Assembly: GCF_018873765.1 (NCBI RefSeq)
Contig: NC_057918.1
Span: forward strand, 68,196,371 to 68,260,370
Direction: 5' to 3'
Source: Telopea speciosissima
Lineage: Eukaryota; Streptophyta; Magnoliopsida; Proteales; Proteaceae
DNA length: 64,000 nucleotides
The notes under the pieces are model-generated. The model was not told where the DNA came from and made no database searches. It saw only the letters and a list, made by a program, of their open reading frames with translations. The position numbers were made by a program, and so were the translations under genes. Below are positions 33,786 through 45,175 of the stretch, piece by piece. Numbering within the stretch: position 1 is the stretch's first letter; each line of letters begins with the position of its first letter.

Positions 33786-36700
33786 ATGGCGGAGACTACT
33801 CATCTCACGGTAGTCAGAGCTTGTGCATTTAGCTCTGCTCACAATCACAAATCCCCTCTTGGTCTTATCAACAACTCTTCTCTTTCTTCTCTTCGTTTTA
33901 ACCGTTTCAGTAGCAGAAGCAGATGCCTCAACATATATGGCGGAAGGATTGGCGGGGCCGCCGTGGTTCGATCCATGACAGCTTCATTTGGGTCTCGATT
34001 GGAGGACAGTGTCAAGAAGACCGTGGCCGAAAATCCTGTTGTTGTCTATTCCAAGACTTGGTGCTCGTGAGTTCGAATCAAAGCTGTCCTTTCCCTGTTA
34101 CTATTTTGTTCTTCTATCCTTGGTTTTTGGAGTTCTTTTGTTTGTATGAATACGGTGAATTACGAGATGGGTTGTTTGTTTTGGGAAGGTATTCTTCGGA
34201 AGTGAAGTCATTGTTCAAGCGACTTGGTGTAGAACCACATGTTATCGAATTGGACGAAATGGGTAGGTGTTTTCCTCTTCTGCACGGAGAATTCTATTTC
34301 AGATCAATTCATTGTCATTGCTATCATTGATCCTCCATGTGTCTGTTCTATTTTCCCTTTCCTGTTTCAATTTATCCTCTTTTTACTAAAGTTTACGGCA
34401 TAATTGAATTGATGGCATTCCTTCATTCGTGAGTAATTTGAAATCGTGGGTTTACCATAACTGAATTATATGATAAAGTACGTCTGTTCTCTTTCAGGTC
34501 CTCAAGGGCCACAGCTGCAAAAGGTGTTGGAAAGGCTCACCGGCCAACACACTGTCCCTAATGTTTTTATTGGTAATTAGACTTCTGGAATGCTTATTAA
34601 TTATTTACCTTGACAGGTTATGAAATATTATGTTACTGTTAGATAGCAAGGTTATACTGCATTGGCTTTGAATTCTTTGCCAAACCAACATGGTGAACTG
34701 CCCATCCACCATGAAAAGGGGGGAAAAAGAAAAGGTGGACTAGTAGATCTGGGATGAACTAGTGAAGTCCATTTACAGCTTCTGTTGATGTTTCTAATGA
34801 AATGGAACATCATGAGCTGTACCTTACTAAAACCAGTTGTTTCTGATACAGCTCGGTACTTTCTTTTGTTGGTATGCCCCTTGTACATGAATCTCGGGTT
34901 CAAGTAGTTACCTCTTTGGTCATCTGGCGCTGTCTGGAAGGTGTGGTGGCCTTGCAGGCCGGACCTACCCCCTTCAATTATGTTTTTTATGATATCTGTG
35001 CCTGTTACTATTAGTGGAAGTGTTAGTTCTGATTTGATGGTTTAGCATGCTTTTTGCAACAATGGTGGTTGCTACTATGTTGTTATATTACCTGTACGGT
35101 GATTATTGATGAAGAAATTGTATGAAGTTATATGTCTGGTATTTTAGCCAATCTGACTTCATATTAAATGGGTGCTCAAGTCTGTCATCTCTTAATCTTA
35201 TGATTTAGCGGAACAAGGTTTTCAGGTCTTTGATATATGTTGGGGAATATCCTGTACTTTGAGTGGATGATAGTGGATGGTATTGCTTGCTCCCGTCAGT
35301 TTTCTTTATTATGGCTTTGAGCCTGTGTGCCAATTCAGATGTTTGAAGATGACTTCTATCTGAGTGGCTAAGGCATAGTCAGTTATGGCTTAGCTGGTGG
35401 TTTGCATTGGATTTTATGTGGGTTTTAGGCTTGAATAGGTTGCTATAACTGCACAAATGTTGTGTTTGTCCCCCCATTTTGTTAAATAGCAAAATTTTTT
35501 AGAATGTTAGAGGGGAGGATTATAAATGAGGTGGGAACCAAGATGATTACATCACAGACCCTCAAAAGAGCCTTATCCCAACTAAATGGGGTCGGCTACA
35601 TGGATCCTTACCCTCCAATCAGCTCTATTCAAAGCCATACTTGTTACAAGGCCTAAGCTATGCATGTATTTCCTCGCCACTTTTCCCAGAGTCATTTTAG
35701 GTCTACCCCTCGCTCTTTTAACTCCATCAATTTGAATCAAATCACTCCTCTGTACTGGAGCATCTAAAGGCCTCCGTTGTACATGGCCATGCCACCTCAA
35801 ACAGCTGTCTCACAGTTTATCATGTGTTGGAGCTACTCCCAAATCAGCTCTAATTTGTCATTCCTTATTTTATCCTTCCTAGTTTTACCATAGTCATCTC
35901 AACTACATTGAGTTTATCTATATAATGTTTCTTAACTACTCAACATTCCGCACCATACATCATAGCCAGTTATAAAGGAAGACATTGAGCACACAACACT
36001 CCAGACGCACCTTTGCACTTCATCCATCCTATTTTAATTCTCTGTGTAACATCATCCTCTATGTCTCTTTCTTTATTTATGACTGAGCCCATATACCTAA
36101 ATGTTGGGAAATTGGAGCATTCTGGAGTTGTGTTGTCATTGTTGGCAACGTTTCTAGCCATATTGATGACGCGGCAGTGGTATTTGGTCAATTGAAAGAT
36201 TTAGAATGGTCAAATGATCAACTACACAATGACAAGGGTAGTTTGTTCATTTGACAGGGTTACAGAGGCACCTGGACATGTGGAACACATTTTAACAGTA
36301 TATTAGTTCCTTTTTCAGAGTTTGGTAGAGGTTCGGAGCAGCAGGTGAAGGTACCATGAGTCAAAAGTTGGAATTTCATAGGTTCATGCAATGACAGCGA
36401 CTTTAAGGCCATTTTTGGAAGGTGTAATGGCAGATCTGGTGAAGAAATCTCCATGAGAAATGTATCTCGTCGAGTCTTCTTTGCAACGCAAATTGAATCA
36501 CTTCATTACGAGTTCAGACGGAGAAGATATTGCGATTCCCGTACGATCGCGCGAAAACGGAGCAAAATGGGAGAGCTTTGTGAAAAAATTACATGCTCTC
36601 GGGAAGTCAAAGTTTCTACAGTAAAAATGCATTAAAAAACTCAGTTACAGATTGTTTTTGTCCATCGGATGAGGCTCAATTGCATCTGATTCAAATTCTA

Positions 36701-39700
36701 GGAGCGTACAACACTTCGTGGTGCACAAATCAGAGTTCAGATGGTCGAGATATGACCTTCCAATTCAATCAGTTGCTTTGACGACTATACTTGATGACAT
36801 CATGATAACGTCAACGCGTTTTGCAAAACTGCAAAACGCATTTCACTTTTGCTTGAAAGATAAGAATATTTATGCTTTTTGATCAACTAACCTTTTTCAT
36901 AGTAAGAAACAAGAGTTTGTTTCATTGTCAACAGCAAAGGCCAAATATATAGCGGCAGCAGCCAGTTGCACTCAGGTTATATGGATGAAAAGGCAAATAG
37001 CTGATTTCTGCATTGAAAGTGATGAACCGGTTGCTATTATGTGCGACAACATGAGCGCCATAAAAATTTCAAAGAACCTGGTGCAACATTCTAGGATCAA
37101 ACACATTGACATCAAGTATCATTTTTGAAGGAGAAGGTCAGCACCAATAAGGTGAGACTTGAGTTTGTTCCTACTGAGGATCAAGTAGCCGACATATTTA
37201 CCAAACCGCTCTTGAAGGAGACATTTGACAGGTTGCGAGAAAAACTTGGAATTTACACTCCACAGGCACAGTAGGTGGAACAAAGGGGGCAAGGTGGAAC
37301 AAGTGCAGGGGGAGTTTGTGTATGGGCATAGGGGGAGATGCCATGCAAGGGGAGTCACCCTTTATATTTGTTGTCAATGGGGGAGAAGAATCCATGTGTA
37401 CAACTCAGAGTATGTTAGTACTTCGCTATTTGGTGTTATATGGATGTAGGTTGCCAACAATTCCAAAGGGGGAGATTGTTGGGTAATTGGAGTGTTCTAG
37501 AGTTGTGTTGTCATTGTTGGCAACGATTCTAGCCATATTGATGATGCGGCAGTGGTATGTGGTGAGTTGGAATGGACAAATGGTCAACTATACAATGACA
37601 AGGGTAGTTTGGTCATTTGACAGGGTTACAGAGGCACCCGGACATGTGAAACACATTTTAACAGTATATTAGTTCCTTTCTCAGAGTTTGGTAAAGGTTC
37701 GGAGCAGTAGGTAAAGGTACCATGAGTCGAAGTTGGAATTTCATAGGTTCATGCAATGGCAGTGACTTTAAGGCCATTTTTGAAAGGTTTACTGACAGAT
37801 CTGGGTGAAGAAATCGTCTTGAGAAATGTATCTCGTCGAGTCTTCTTTGCAACACAAGTTGAATCACGTCATTACGAGTTCAGATGGAGAAGATATTGTG
37901 ATTCTCGTACGATTGTGCGAAAACGGAGCAAAATGGGAGAGCTTTGCGAAAAATTAGATGCTCTCGGGAAGTCAAAGTTTCTACAGTAAAAATACATTAA
38001 AAAACTCAGTTACATAATGTTTTTGTCCTTCGGATTGGGCTCCATTACGTCTGATTCAAATCTATGGCGTGCAGTGAAGCGGGAGGAGTGTGCGCTCTTG
38101 ATTCCAATGTGAGCTTATCCAGTAGGTGAGGTGCGTCGTGTTCTATATGCTACGATTCACAAAGTTGCAGTCTCATTTGGTGCATGAGCAGAAGGTTATT
38201 CAGTGTATGCACATGTATTGAAAAGATTTAAGAGATTCCACTTAAGAGAAAAAGGTTAGTTGATCAAAAAGCATAAAGAATATTCTTTTAAATATTCTTA
38301 TCTTTCAAGCAAAAGTGAAACGGGTTTTGCAAAACGTGTTGACGTCATCATGATGTCATTAAGCACAGTCATCAGAGTAACTGACTTTTTGAATCAGCTT
38401 CGTTACGCACGGATGGTCACGAATATCTTCAATATTACAGATTTACCCCCGAGTTTCCATTCTGGACTGTCTAACTTTGGAAGGTCATATCTCGGCCATC
38501 TAGACACCGTTTTGTGTACTGCGAAGTGCTTTGCGCTCATAGAAATGAGGTGAACACGTCTGAAAGAAGAAAAAACGTGAGAAAAATCTGCAGAGAAGCT
38601 GCTATGCACGAAAGAGGAAGAAGGGGCTGTTTTTTCAATTTCCGCACTCATGGGGAAGCATGCAACATTTTGAAATCATTCCAGAGATGCTGCTGGTTGC
38701 TGGATTACTCTGCAAGAGGTAATCCTTGATTGTAAATCCCCATTGTGAGTTTTTAGGTTGCATATTTAGTTGAAAAATAAAACCTAGTTTGATTGTAAGC
38801 CAATATTGACCATTGTATTGGGGGGGGGATTTGGTTTTGTTATTTGCAATTAATTATTATAACTCTGTCAAGTGGGGGCTTGTACAAAGATTGGGGTAGT
38901 TGCTGAACCACGTAAACCACTGTGTTCTGTGCATTGTTTATATTATGCAATTGTATCGAAGTGCATTTGAGTACAGGGTGGGTGTGCATACCTTGGAGGC
39001 CTAGCCAGTCTATTGGTTGTGAGGCGAGGGTGCACACAAACTGTAGACTGGTAAAATTGGGGTGCCCCAGCCAATTGGTGTTTATGCAGTGTGTGACAAG
39101 TGGACAGTGAAGATTGGTTGTATTCATCAGTGCATCGGTGTTAGCAGTGCAATACAGGTTTGGTGCAGTAAAGTTGGTGATTGTGAGCAACTGTGTCAGG
39201 GACTGCCATTAGTATAGGGATATCAAGTGTAGTGTTGGGAGAATTCGAAAAAGGTTTCAGTGACCTTGATTCACCCCCTCTCAGTGTCAACTGTCAACCT
39301 GAGTTTATCACTAAAATAATCACTTTGTGAAATCTCCCACTCATCAATTTTCACCATCTCATTATTCATCCTATTGTAACTAAAGTTACACACCATATAC
39401 TCTGTTTTCATTCTGCTTAACTTAATCCCTTTTGATTCTACGGTTGATCTCCATAATTCCAATTTGGCATTAATCCCTGCTTTTGTCTAATCCACCAAAA
39501 GAACATCATCAACAAAAAGAATACACCAAGGTGCCTGATCTTGAATGTCTTTGGTTAAATTACAACTTGGCGTTAATCCCTGCTTTTGTCTCATCCATCA
39601 AAACATCATCAACAAAAAGAATACACCAAGGTGCCTAATCTTGAATGTCTCTAGTTAAATTAGTTATGATACACCAAGGGCTTAAAGCCGATCCTTGATG

Positions 39701-41238
39701 TAATCAATTGTAATTGGGAATTCACTACCTTGTCCCCCCACAGTTCTTACACTAGTTATAACACCATTACACATATTTTTAACTATGTCCACATATTTAC
39801 TTGAAACACTTTTCTTCTCTAACATAGTTGTCAAGGTGACGCCTAGGCGTCTAGGCGCCTTGGTCGACTTGGGCACCTAGGTCGCCTAGGCGGGCGCCTT
39901 GGACGCCTTTTTCGCCTAGTTGGTGTTGCCTGACATTTGGACCCTCTCCACTGCCTTGGGTCGCCGAGATGCCGTGACAACTATGTTCTCTAATACTATG
40001 CTATGTTCCACTAGCATAGTTGTATTAACTTGTACCTTCAGTGATAGAGGCTGTCAATACAAACCGTAACAATGGTAATCTTGATATAAATTTAAATTTC
40101 ATATACGTATGTTAAAACCCCAATACTGGTACATATGGTATTTCTTCGGCCTCAAAAAATTGATTATGTGCCTTCTTTTTTAAATAATTTGTTACTCTGA
40201 AAGAGAGAGGATCAAAACTTCAACTGCATATGATACTGAAGTAGAGGTAGACATATGTTCATCATGAAAATTATTGTCTATAGTGCATGGATTTTGTTTA
40301 AAGTACCTGATCAGTTTCTTTATGTTCTGTTCAGGTGGGACGCACATAGGGGGATGTACAGGTACCTGGTTGACATACTTTCTTATTATTATAAAGTGGT
40401 CTGGTTTGTGCTTAGAACTTGATATTTAACTTATGGGTAAAAGATTTGTACAACGCCAGCTTAATTTCAAAATTGCATGTAGGCACTCCCCATAAGACTC
40501 AGATTACTGTAGCACCACCCCTGTAAAATGTCTCATATACCCCCCCTTATTTTTAATGTTTTCCCATGATGTCCCTCCTCCAAGGCATGAAACTGCACAC
40601 TGTCTGTGTAGCAAACCCTCTCTCTTAACTTATATTGGAGTTGTGACAAAGCCAAAGAGAAAACAAACCAGAATCTAAAGAGGAAGAAGAAGAGAACTGA
40701 GAAGAGAGAGAGAACATAAGATGGGAAGAGAGCTGGACGATAGATAGTGTATCTATCGTACAACCTCCATGTCTTTATATAGAAAACCGAATAAGAGTTA
40801 CAAAGGGAATATGATTCTAATACCTCTTACTTAGCTAAGGCTAGAACCTAGTTACAATAGGAAACTGAAACATAACTATACTAGGAAAGAGAAATAATTA
40901 AACACCAAGTTACTTAGCTTAGCCAATCACCCACGTATGTATCTTTAACAGGAGTATTGATGATTCCTAAAGTAGTGACTTTGCCTCCAACTTGCTCTAG
41001 TAATCTCTGATTTGAATTTGGAACTTGTTTCCTTGTGTAAAAGAAGGATAATATGATTTCCCCAAAGCTTAAAAGGAAATGCAAATCAACAGATGGCCCT
41101 AATCCCCTACATATAGTTGAAGACTCAGCCTTGATTCTTGATGTTTTCTTCCTTTGAACAGATACCGTGAAACTATACCGGAAAGGAGAACTCACATCGT
41201 TACTGTCTGAAGCTGGTGCCGAACCTACTCAGAGCTAG
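33786..41238 (+). CDS. GRXS12: Chloroplast monothiol-type glutaredoxin GRXS12, five exons
   Basis: Exons: 33786-34066, 34189-34262, 34498-34572, 40335-40361, 41162-41238. All introns are GT-AG and phases close, giving 534 bp and 177 residues; the Arabidopsis protein is of similar size. The start ATG at 33786 (TTCCATGGCGGAG) is in good context; upstream in-frame codons precede it but lie in the GA-rich leader. Residues 1 to about 65 are Ser/Arg-rich and fit a plastid transit peptide. The active site W-C93-S-Y-S (GRXS12 type) straddles intron 1. The TVPNVF cis-Pro loop, the GG-THIGGC glutathione-binding segment with C151, and the [15 protein letters not shown] helix follow. The enzyme uses glutathione to reduce protein-glutathione mixed disulfides in the stroma. 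Exon 4 is only 27 bp and follows a 5.8 kb intron filled by nested transposons. Confidence 0.9.
34573..35570 (+). other. First part of GRXS12 intron 3
   Basis: The intron opens GTAATT. I see no coding similarity or transposon ends before the LINE tail at 35571. Confidence 0.5.
36102..36701 (+). repeat. 5' LTR, collinear part
   Basis: It matches 37477 to about 38068 in the same direction, including GTTGTCATTGTTGGCAACG and TATATTAGTTCCTTT, with scattered substitutions. The two LTRs are clearly diverged, unlike copia element 1, so this insertion is old. Confidence 0.8.
36702..36898. repeat. Inverted LTR-derived segment
   Basis: This segment matches the reverse complement of 38248-38538 in the 3' LTR. 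Shared words include GATATGACCTTCCAA, GATGACATCATGAT-ACGTCAA and TTTCACTTTTGCTTGAAAGA plus TTTTTGATCAACTAACCTTT. It is about 95 bp shorter because of internal deletions. It joins RNase H coding sequence directly at 36899. Confidence 0.8.
36899..37274 (+). pseudogene. Copia RNase H fragment of the Sirevirus-like remnant
   Basis: The frame reads [20 protein letters not shown], then [13 protein letters not shown] and [13 protein letters not shown], then shifts by one base near 37122 and continues with [20 protein letters not shown] to a TAG at 37272-37274. These are the C-terminal RNase H boxes of copia polyproteins. The domain's start is missing at the rearrangement point. Confidence 0.8.
37477..39310 (+). 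repeat. 3' LTR of the Sirevirus-like remnant
   Basis: A 1834 bp LTR, TG to CA, with polypurine tract AAAGGGGGAGA just before it and the CTAAA target repeat after it. The end region has GATTCACCCCCTCTCA, a motif seen at the end of many plant copia LTRs. No protein is encoded. Confidence 0.85.
39464..39663. repeat. Tandem duplication of about 100 bp within the LINE RT region
   Basis: The units start TTGGCATTAATCCCTGC (39464) and TTGGCGTTAATCCCTGC (39567) and share ACATCATCAACAAAAAGAAT, which on the minus strand encodes the FVDD catalytic box. Divergence between units shows the duplication is not recent. Confidence 0.85.
39823..39985. mobile_element. hAT-like MITE, CATAGTTGTC family, in the RTE LINE
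   Basis: It starts CATAGTTGTCAAGGTGACGC and ends CCGTGACAACTATG. It has a perfect 8 bp target duplication TTCTCTAA (39815-39822 and 39986-39993). The 163 bp interior is GC-rich with repeated GCCTAGGCG words on both strands, so it can fold strongly. The LINE RT reading continues on both sides. Confidence 0.9.
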
Positions 41239-43060
41239 CCATCTTGAGTATATAGTTGTACTGAATGCTGGTTCCTTCTGCCAGCCTTGGATATGATATG
41301 GATGTTATTGATACTTTAAAACAAAATTCATTTCATTGACATTATTTTCAAGGAGCAAACTTGTTGGTTATGTACTTATCCAATCAAATTATGTAATCCG
41401 TTCTCTGTATGCGAACTAAATTGTAAAATGAACGCTCACTGCTAGTTTTTCTACATTGAAAATTAGAGTGTCTGCCGATGATAATGTGACATGTGAACTC
41501 AAAACAGAAAGATGATATGAGGATGGAGTTGGTATTTCTTGTTTGTCTTGTCATTTATAATTGTTTTCTATTGCTTGAAAGTGACCATTACCTTACTAGA
41601 TAAAGGTTCTAATGATCCGCAATGTTGAGCCACATGGAGGTCTGATCTGGTCAGATTTGATTGTTAGGTTGGTATTATTTGTACCCTTGGAGTAGCCACA
41701 TGTCAAATTTTGTTGAGACCTCTTGTACAAGTTGAAATAGAAGACTTTGTTGATTCCAAGTGTCTCTTTGGCTCAAATGTGAAAGGCTTGTGTTATTTCA
41801 AATTCATTGTGGAGAAGTGTTATTTGGCTATTTTCTATCTGAAATATAACTGTGTACAGAATACGTTTAAGCTCAGAACTGTTTTAGGCATTTGTTTCAG
41901 GATGTAATGCCAGTGTTTTTAACTTAATGAGACTGGACCATGAGAAGCTGACAGGTGGAGATCTATGTACAATGAAAGATAGTGGAAATGCATGTTGTTT
42001 GGGGAAGAAACTTGAAATTCCTCACTTGTCAGTGGTGGTAAGATTGAAGAACATACACACAACATTGACAATTTCCATATTGCAACTGTGTTCCATGGTT
42101 ATGAAATTCTGAAGCTCTTTTTCTTGACAAAGGAAGTTAAATTGTTGATTTAATTCAACATTGGTTGGGGTGGGGGGTGTCTGTTTTCCTGTGCTTGATT
42201 GTGGGTTATTTATCTTAGTTTACCAATTGTTTTTGCTGCTTCTGTAATTTAAAAGTTGACATAGTTTTCCTTCTTAAGCTCATTTAGTATCTCCTTCTTG
42301 GTTGACATTTAAACTAATTGATACATGTAAGATCATCTCTCCAATAGATGAATTCCATGTGGTAGGGACTCAGGTCTGAAGCCAAATAAGCAAGTCTGCA
42401 CATGATCGGTTTGAGGCCACGAGGAAACCGTTAAGACCAATCGAACTACAGTGATTGAAGTATACAGGCGAAATCATACAATCTCAAGCCTACTACTGCT
42501 CTTTCTACTCTTACTCCACTATTGTTTCTCTGAGATCTAGCTTAAGTATTGGAGAATCTCTTCCCCCCCCAGCTCACTCTGGTTAGGTCTTCCGTTGTGT
42601 TTCTTGGCTTTCTGTGTGCAGGTTCACCTCAGGAGGATCTCAGCTGTAACACTAATGACAAGCAACATTTGTTGCATGTGGTCTTGATGCCTAAGAGACT
42701 GCCATGCTCCTCTGCAGAAGTATTCTATTCTATAGTATATAAAAGGATTGTCACAGTTAAGTGTACACTGTCTTAACCTCTGTGTATGAGCCTTGTAGTG
42801 TGTACAAACTAGTAAAGGTGTCAATTTGGGACCAAAACTGGGAACTATCCCGCCAAAACCCGGAATTGATCCATCCTGTTACTAAATGGGATGGTTTTGA
42901 GAGCTGATTTTAGGACTGATTATTATATAGGATGGGACAGTCTTGAGATGGATTTCCTAACTGGTCCATAACCGAAAGATGAATAAGGAACTGGTTAGAA
43001 CCTGAACTGTAACCTGTAGGACCCATTAAAATGCATATTTATTTATAGGCCAAAGATTTC
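41239..43060 (+). other. GRXS12 3' flank and spacer
   Basis: Non-coding sequence follows the GRXS12 stop. A truncated TAAAGGTGTCAATTTGG end, like the hAT-type ends elsewhere, occurs near 42812 without a partner. No gene is recognised. Confidence 0.4.
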
Positions 43061-43071
43061 ATACACAGCCG

Positions 43072-43264
43072 TGCATGGCCGTGTCCCCTCTCACAATGAG
43101 TTGGAAAAGTCATAAACCTCCCATCCATATTTAATGCTTTGAAACTCCCACCCTCTCACATGCATGATGCATGGTCGTGTGCCTTCTCACAATAAGTTGA
43201 AAAAATCATAAAACCCCCACCATATTTAATGCCTCGAAACTCCCACCCTCTCACATGCATGGCT
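43072..43264. repeat. Two-copy tandem repeat, unit about 98 bp
   Basis: Each unit has GCATGG-CGTGT followed by CTCTCACAATGAGTTG or a variant, ATATTTAATGC and CTCCCACCCTCTCACATGCATG. The copies differ by a modest number of substitutions. Confidence 0.75.
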
Positions 43265-43607
43265 TACACAACGATGTATGAAAACTGTCCCCTTATTTAT
43301 ATAAAAAAAATTCTTGTTGGAAGGAGCACAACTGCCACTGTAGATGGTTGGGGCCTTTACCAGGCTCCCAAAAGTCTAAGGTTCAAACCTTGTCCTCACC
43401 TTGCCCCTTCCCTTGTATACCCTCTCTTGTAACATCTAAAATAAAATCTTGTTGTAACCAAAGTTGGTGAAATGAAAATTATAACCTTGTTTTACTCTTT
43501 TAGTATGACACATTTTTTTCCAATGAGGGTAAATCTTGTCATTTCATATGGACAGTGGCAACTCTTGAAAGTGACCTAATTATAAGTTACTTTTAAATTA
43601 ATTTTTT

Positions 43608-43795
43608 GGGAAAAAGAATGCTAATCGGTCGTTGGGCGTGGCATGTACCTACACCCAAACACAACCCAACGTGAAAAGACCGGTGCACCCTTGAAAAGGT
43701 GAGAAGGATCAGGGATGTGCCGGTCTTTTTGTGCTAGGCTGTGTCTGGGCACATGAATACGCATAAGCACAACACCGATTAGCGTTCTTTCTCTC
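43608..43795. mobile_element. Mutator-like MITE with 9 bp TSD
   Basis: The ends GGGAAAAAGAATGCTAATCG and CGATTAGCGTTCTTTCTCTC are inverted repeats of about 22 bp. Flanking 9-mers TAATTTTTT and TTATTTTTT agree at 8 positions, though the T-rich context weakens this test. It is 188 bp and non-coding. Confidence 0.7.
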
Positions 43796-44321
43796 TTATT
43801 TTTTTTAATGAACTTTTAATTTGAAAATTTTTTTTTAATCCTTTAATCGTTGTTAGCAAACCAGGTTTTGTCTCAGCCATGTCATGGATTCATTTGTTTT
43901 GATCGAATCGTGGGAAAATTGTCGATTCTAGTCAAAACTCAAAATGCAAAACAGTAGAACTAAAGCCTTTGTATTCCCTTAATCCAGAGTCTAGATTTTC
44001 CACCAAGAAACCTGGCAGGAGAGGGTTGATTGGTCATCGATGGAAGAAAAATAAAGAGACGAGTAAGCAGAGGGGGTTGGTCGATCATCAATGGAAGAAA
44101 ATATGTAGTACAACAGAGGAGGAGGATGATGACTAGCAAACTTCAAGTAAAACTCCTCCCTCAACTACTTCCCCTGCTTTCATCCTTCTCATCCATTGCC
44201 TTTGGTGCCACTCATCATCCTCTCTTCCTGGTTCTATTGAATGAAGGAATGATTTTATTTTTCTTCTCTTCCGAGTTTAATTTTGACTATCAATGCCCTA
44301 TTTTTGCAGCCGTTAAACTAA

Positions 44322-44433
44322 GGTTATGTTTGGTATGCATTCTAAGTCGATTTCGCATTCTCGAATGATATAAACAACTATTCTTATGATCCGAGAATGG
44401 GGAATCGACTTCGAATGCATACCAAACGCTGCC
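44322..44433. mobile_element. Tourist-like (PIF/Harbinger) MITE
   Basis: The left end GGTTATGTTTGGTATGCATT and the right end ATGCATACCAAACGCTGCC are inverted repeats, flanked by TAA on both sides (44319-44321, 44434-44436), the usual PIF/Harbinger target. An inner palindrome around CGAGAATG/GATTTCGCATTCTCG is shared with 55806-55894. Confidence 0.8.
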
Positions 44434-44696
44434 TAAACTAACGGCCTCCAACACATCATCCCCATTAGATGCCCATCAAACAACTCTCAAGGAGCTTATC
44501 TACAATGTTTCAGCAAAAGCAAGCACAAAGTCGCCGCAGTAGCTTGATATCTTCAGTGTTTACATATCAATACTCTGTTTTAAGAGTTACTTTATTTAAT
44601 TCTTTTTCAATCTCAAATCTCAATAGACCTTAACATGCCAAAGAAGAATTGTGGCAAAAATTATACTCTTCAAGTATCAAAATCATCTTCATGCAA

Positions 44697-45175
44697 GGGG
44701 GGGTGTTGGGTTGTAGCAGTGGGGTGAGTGTGCGAGTGTGCAGGGATGGTGGAGAGAGGAGGATTGCAACAATAGACGGATTGAATGGCGGAGATGCTAA
44801 GAGAGAGATCTCACAATCAACACAATGCTGGGTGGAAAGACGAGATAGATTCCATTTTATCTTGACGGAAAAGTGTGGGAGATTCTATTTTACCCTGGTG
44901 GTTAGAGAATCTTTTCCCTAATAAAGAAGAGAAATGCAAGGGGCATTGGATTGCAACAATGAGTTGGGGAGAGTTTGTGTGTGTGTGCAATGATGGAGGA
45001 GAGAGGAGGATTGCAACAATGGACGGATTCAAAGACGGAGATGCTGAGAGAGATATCCGACGATCAATAAGATACTAGTGTTAAAAGGCATGAAAATATT
45101 TCATTTTATCCGGACCAAAACCATGGGAGATTTGGACAAAATTTTGCTCCTACCCAAGTTGCAGGAATGATCTTG
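44697..45175. repeat. Degenerate tandem duplication, unit about 240 bp
   Basis: GGAGAGAGGAGGATTGCAAC, GACGGATT and CGGAGATGCT-AGAGAGA recur in both units (44697-44937 and 44938-45175). A further echo (TCTATTTTACCCTGGT) occurs near 45300. Frames in it are not convincing genes. Confidence 0.65.

Larger units (their letters stand above)
36102..39310 (+). mobile_element. Sirevirus-like Ty1/copia remnant inside the RTE LINE
   Basis: A perfect 5 bp duplication CTAAA flanks it (36097-36101 and 39311-39315). The left LTR opens TGTTGGGAAATTGGAG at 36102 and the right LTR occupies 37477-39310 (TGTTGGGTAATTGGAG to TTTATCA). Only the end of pol survives between them: RNase H from about 36899 to a TAG at 37272. 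Several GGGGGAG polypurine tracts precede the 3' LTR, the last at 37465-37475. Long LTRs (1834 bp) with repeated polypurine tracts fit the Sirevirus branch, an inference. Primer site, gag, protease, integrase and RT are missing. The left LTR is collinear with the right for about 600 bp, then carries an inverted segment (see 36702-36898). Confidence 0.85.
35571..40015 (-). mobile_element. RTE-type LINE (3' part), split by two later insertions
   Basis: Read on the minus strand, LINE sequence occupies about 40015-39986, 39822-39311 and 36101-35571. It includes the reverse transcriptase segment [20 protein letters not shown] with [15 protein letters not shown], the FVDD catalytic region (duplicated), [15 protein letters not shown], then [29 protein letters not shown], and the C-terminal [17 protein letters not shown] with RGRPKMTLG. 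It ends in the tail CATGTAGCCGACCCC. This is the RTE organisation in plants. Stops and frameshifts show it is dead. A copia remnant (36102-39310) and a MITE (39823-39985) interrupt it. It lies antisense in GRXS12 intron 3. Confidence 0.85.

Noticed and set aside
42812-43060. Another hAT-like MITE starting TAAAGGTGTCAATTTGG
   Set aside because: Only one end is visible; no inverted partner or target duplication was found.
44649-45078. Two overlapping frames as small genes
   Set aside because: They fall in a degenerate tandem repeat and repeat each other; no conserved protein is recognised.
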